Shown: one piece after another, positions 5,887 to 6,973 of the stretch
Numbering within the stretch: position 1 is the stretch's first letter
Layout: each line of letters opens with the position of its first letter
Notes under the pieces: model-generated
Told to the model about the DNA's origin: nothing
What the model saw: the letters and a program-made list of their open reading frames with translations, nothing else
Databases searched by the model: none
Translations under genes and position numbers: made by a program
Assembly (NCBI GenBank): GCA_001872985.1
Contig: MNYA01000395.1
Location: 3,701 to 10,673 of the forward strand
Direction: 5' to 3'
Source: a bacterium CG2_30_54_10
GTDB lineage: Bacteria > Muiribacteriota > Ozemobacteria > Ozemobacterales > Ozemobacteraceae
Length of the DNA: 6,973 nt

Positions 5887-6973
5887 ACTTCTCGGAGAGC
5901 TCGAAGAAAAGAGCGCTGAGACCCCTTCCGATTTGAACCTCCTTCGTAAACTGGGCCGGCTGCACGTTCGCAACGGTTCCTTCGCCGCCGCCGTCCGTGC
6001 ATTCCGCCGGGTTATCAATCTATGCCCCGATGATCTTCAGACCACGGTTGACTTGGGCTTGTCATTGGCTCGCCTCGGCCACCTTGACGAAGCCCGCTTC
6101 GTTCTCGAAGGGGCATTGGAAATGAATCCCCAGTCTTCCAACGTTCTTATTGCATGTTCCAGGCTTTATGAGATGCTGGGAAATACCGAACTGCGCGTAA
6201 CCTTCCTGATGCGGGCCGCTAATGCAACCCCGAAACGTCCCGAAATCCGTCTCGCTCTTGGAGACCTGCTTCGCTCCCTCGGCGACTTTGGCGGGGCGAT
6301 CAAGCAATTCGAAACAATTCTTGAAACTTTTCCTCAGCTCGAAGCCGCACGTTTTGGGCTTGCGAGTCTGCTCATCAGGCAGGGTCGCCTTAACGAGGCA
6401 ATGCAACATCTCTTGGCCATCACCCGGAATAATGCCAGCGCTCATGACGCCTATTTCAACCTGGGACACTGCCTTTTCAGACAGGGAAAGTATTCCCTGG
6501 CAGTTCCCTCTTTTCTGGTCGCACTCAAAGGCCTCAAAGATCATCCGCAGCTTCTCTACATGCTTGCTCAGTCTTATTTCCATCTTGGAGACTGGGATCG
6601 GTCGATCGTCTACATGGAACGTTTTGCCGCCATCCAGCCCGCTTCGTTCGAAACTCAGCTTGCCCTTGGCGATCTATACATGAAAACAGGGGAAATCGAT
6701 CAGGCCCGGGAAACCTTCACTGCCTTGGCAGATCAGCACCCGGAACGGCCCGAGTCGTTTCTCCGCCTCGCGATTGCCCTGAAGGATCTTAAACGCTATG
6801 CCCAAGCCGGCGATATATTAAGGCGCTTCTTCAGCTTTCATCCGGGTAATATTGAAGGACACAGACTTCTTGCTGACGTCCACGTCGCGACCGGTCAATG
6901 GAAATCAGCGCTCGATGAGTATCGCAACACCATACTGACGAATGAAACATATCTTCCCGGCCTGCGGGGAGTG
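5858..6973 (+). CDS. Tetratricopeptide-repeat protein, partial (3' end outside window)
   Basis: The reading frame stays open from 5858 to the window edge, giving the first 372 residues of a longer protein. After a 24-residue N-terminal lead, residues 25-364 form ten back-to-back TPR units of exactly 34 residues without insertions, and an eleventh begins at 365. Typical unit cores are VDLGLSLARLGHLDEA, LALGDLLRSLGDFGGA and LALGDLYMKTGEIDQA, with Pro near most unit ends (NPQ, TPK, FPQ, HPE, HPG). There is no signal peptide or membrane helix in the visible part, so it is probably cytosolic. TPR superhelices bind other proteins; no partner can be named from the sequence. Its place directly after the PASTA and pseudokinase genes makes a role as an adaptor possible but unproven. 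A missing C-terminal domain could change the interpretation. Confidence 0.9.
   Translation, partial: MLEGPKNLPELLGELEEKSAETPSDLNLLRKLGRLHVRNGSFAAAVRAFRRVINLCPDDLQTTVDLGLSLARLGHLDEARFVLEGALEMNPQSSNVLIACSRLYEMLGNTELRVTFLMRAANATPKRPEIRLALGDLLRSLGDFGGAIKQFETILETFPQLEAARFGLASLLIRQGRLNEAMQHLLAITRNNASAHDAYFNLGHCLFRQGKYSLAVPSFLVALKGLKDHPQLLYMLAQSYFHLGDWDRSIVYMERFAAIQPASFETQLALGDLYMKTGEIDQARETFTALADQHPERPESFLRLAIALKDLKRYAQAGDILRRFFSFHPGNIEGHRLLADVHVATGQWKSALDEYRNTILTNETYLPGLRGV

Larger units (their letters stand above)
1246..6973 (+). other. Probable five-gene operon: rlmN, PASTA, pseudokinase, rpe, TPR
   Basis: All five genes are on the plus strand. Intergenic distances are 3 nt, 35 nt and 4 nt, and the last pair overlaps by 29 nt. 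No hairpin with a T-run is visible in any gap, and the ribosome binding sites of downstream genes lie at or inside the ends of the upstream genes. This points to one transcript starting in the 815-1245 gap and continuing past the right edge. I could not identify a convincing promoter for it. Confidence 0.75.

Overview
The window comes from a moderately GC-rich bacterial genome that I cannot place with confidence. A PASTA-domain protein, a Hanks-type kinase fold and a flanking rlmN and rpe recall the prkC neighbourhood of Firmicutes. The intergenic palindromes (core TGTCATTGCGAGCG) are of a type often seen in environmental bacteria, including deltaproteobacteria and uncultivated phyla. An uncultivated lineage from a metagenome is a reasonable guess, but only an inference.

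Layout. A GNAT-family acetyltransferase gene lies alone on the minus strand (29-814). A non-coding stretch of 431 bp (815-1245) separates it from a divergent plus-strand gene train. That stretch holds two related palindromic repeat units (949-1018 and 1056-1114), flanked by a perfect 12-bp inverted repeat (923-934 / 1185-1196). The gene train runs to the right edge with gaps of 3, 35, 4 and -29 nt, so it is probably one operon: rlmN (1246-2265), a membrane-anchored PASTA protein (2269-3465), a tail-anchored kinase-like protein (3501-5171), rpe (GTG start, 5176-5886) and a TPR protein cut by the window edge (5858-6973).

Main point. The PASTA protein and the kinase-like protein look like the two halves of a PrkC/PknB receptor carried on separate adjacent genes. 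One has an N-terminal membrane helix followed by three PASTA domains and a beta-rich tail. The other has a cytosolic kinase fold, a long low-complexity linker and a C-terminal membrane helix. The kinase half appears catalytically dead: HRD is LRS, DFG is SFS and the glycine-rich loop is gone, while the VIK lysine, the alpha-C glutamate and several structural residues remain. The PP2C phosphatase that usually sits between rlmN and prkC is absent here. I therefore propose a split PASTA-pseudokinase sensor or scaffold rather than an active kinase.

The linker of the kinase-like protein contains eleven 18-bp tandem units whose more protein-like translation lies in a different frame, plus a Thr/Ala/Gly and poly-Ser microsatellite just before the membrane helix. 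rlmN and rpe look like intact housekeeping enzymes with all key residues visible.
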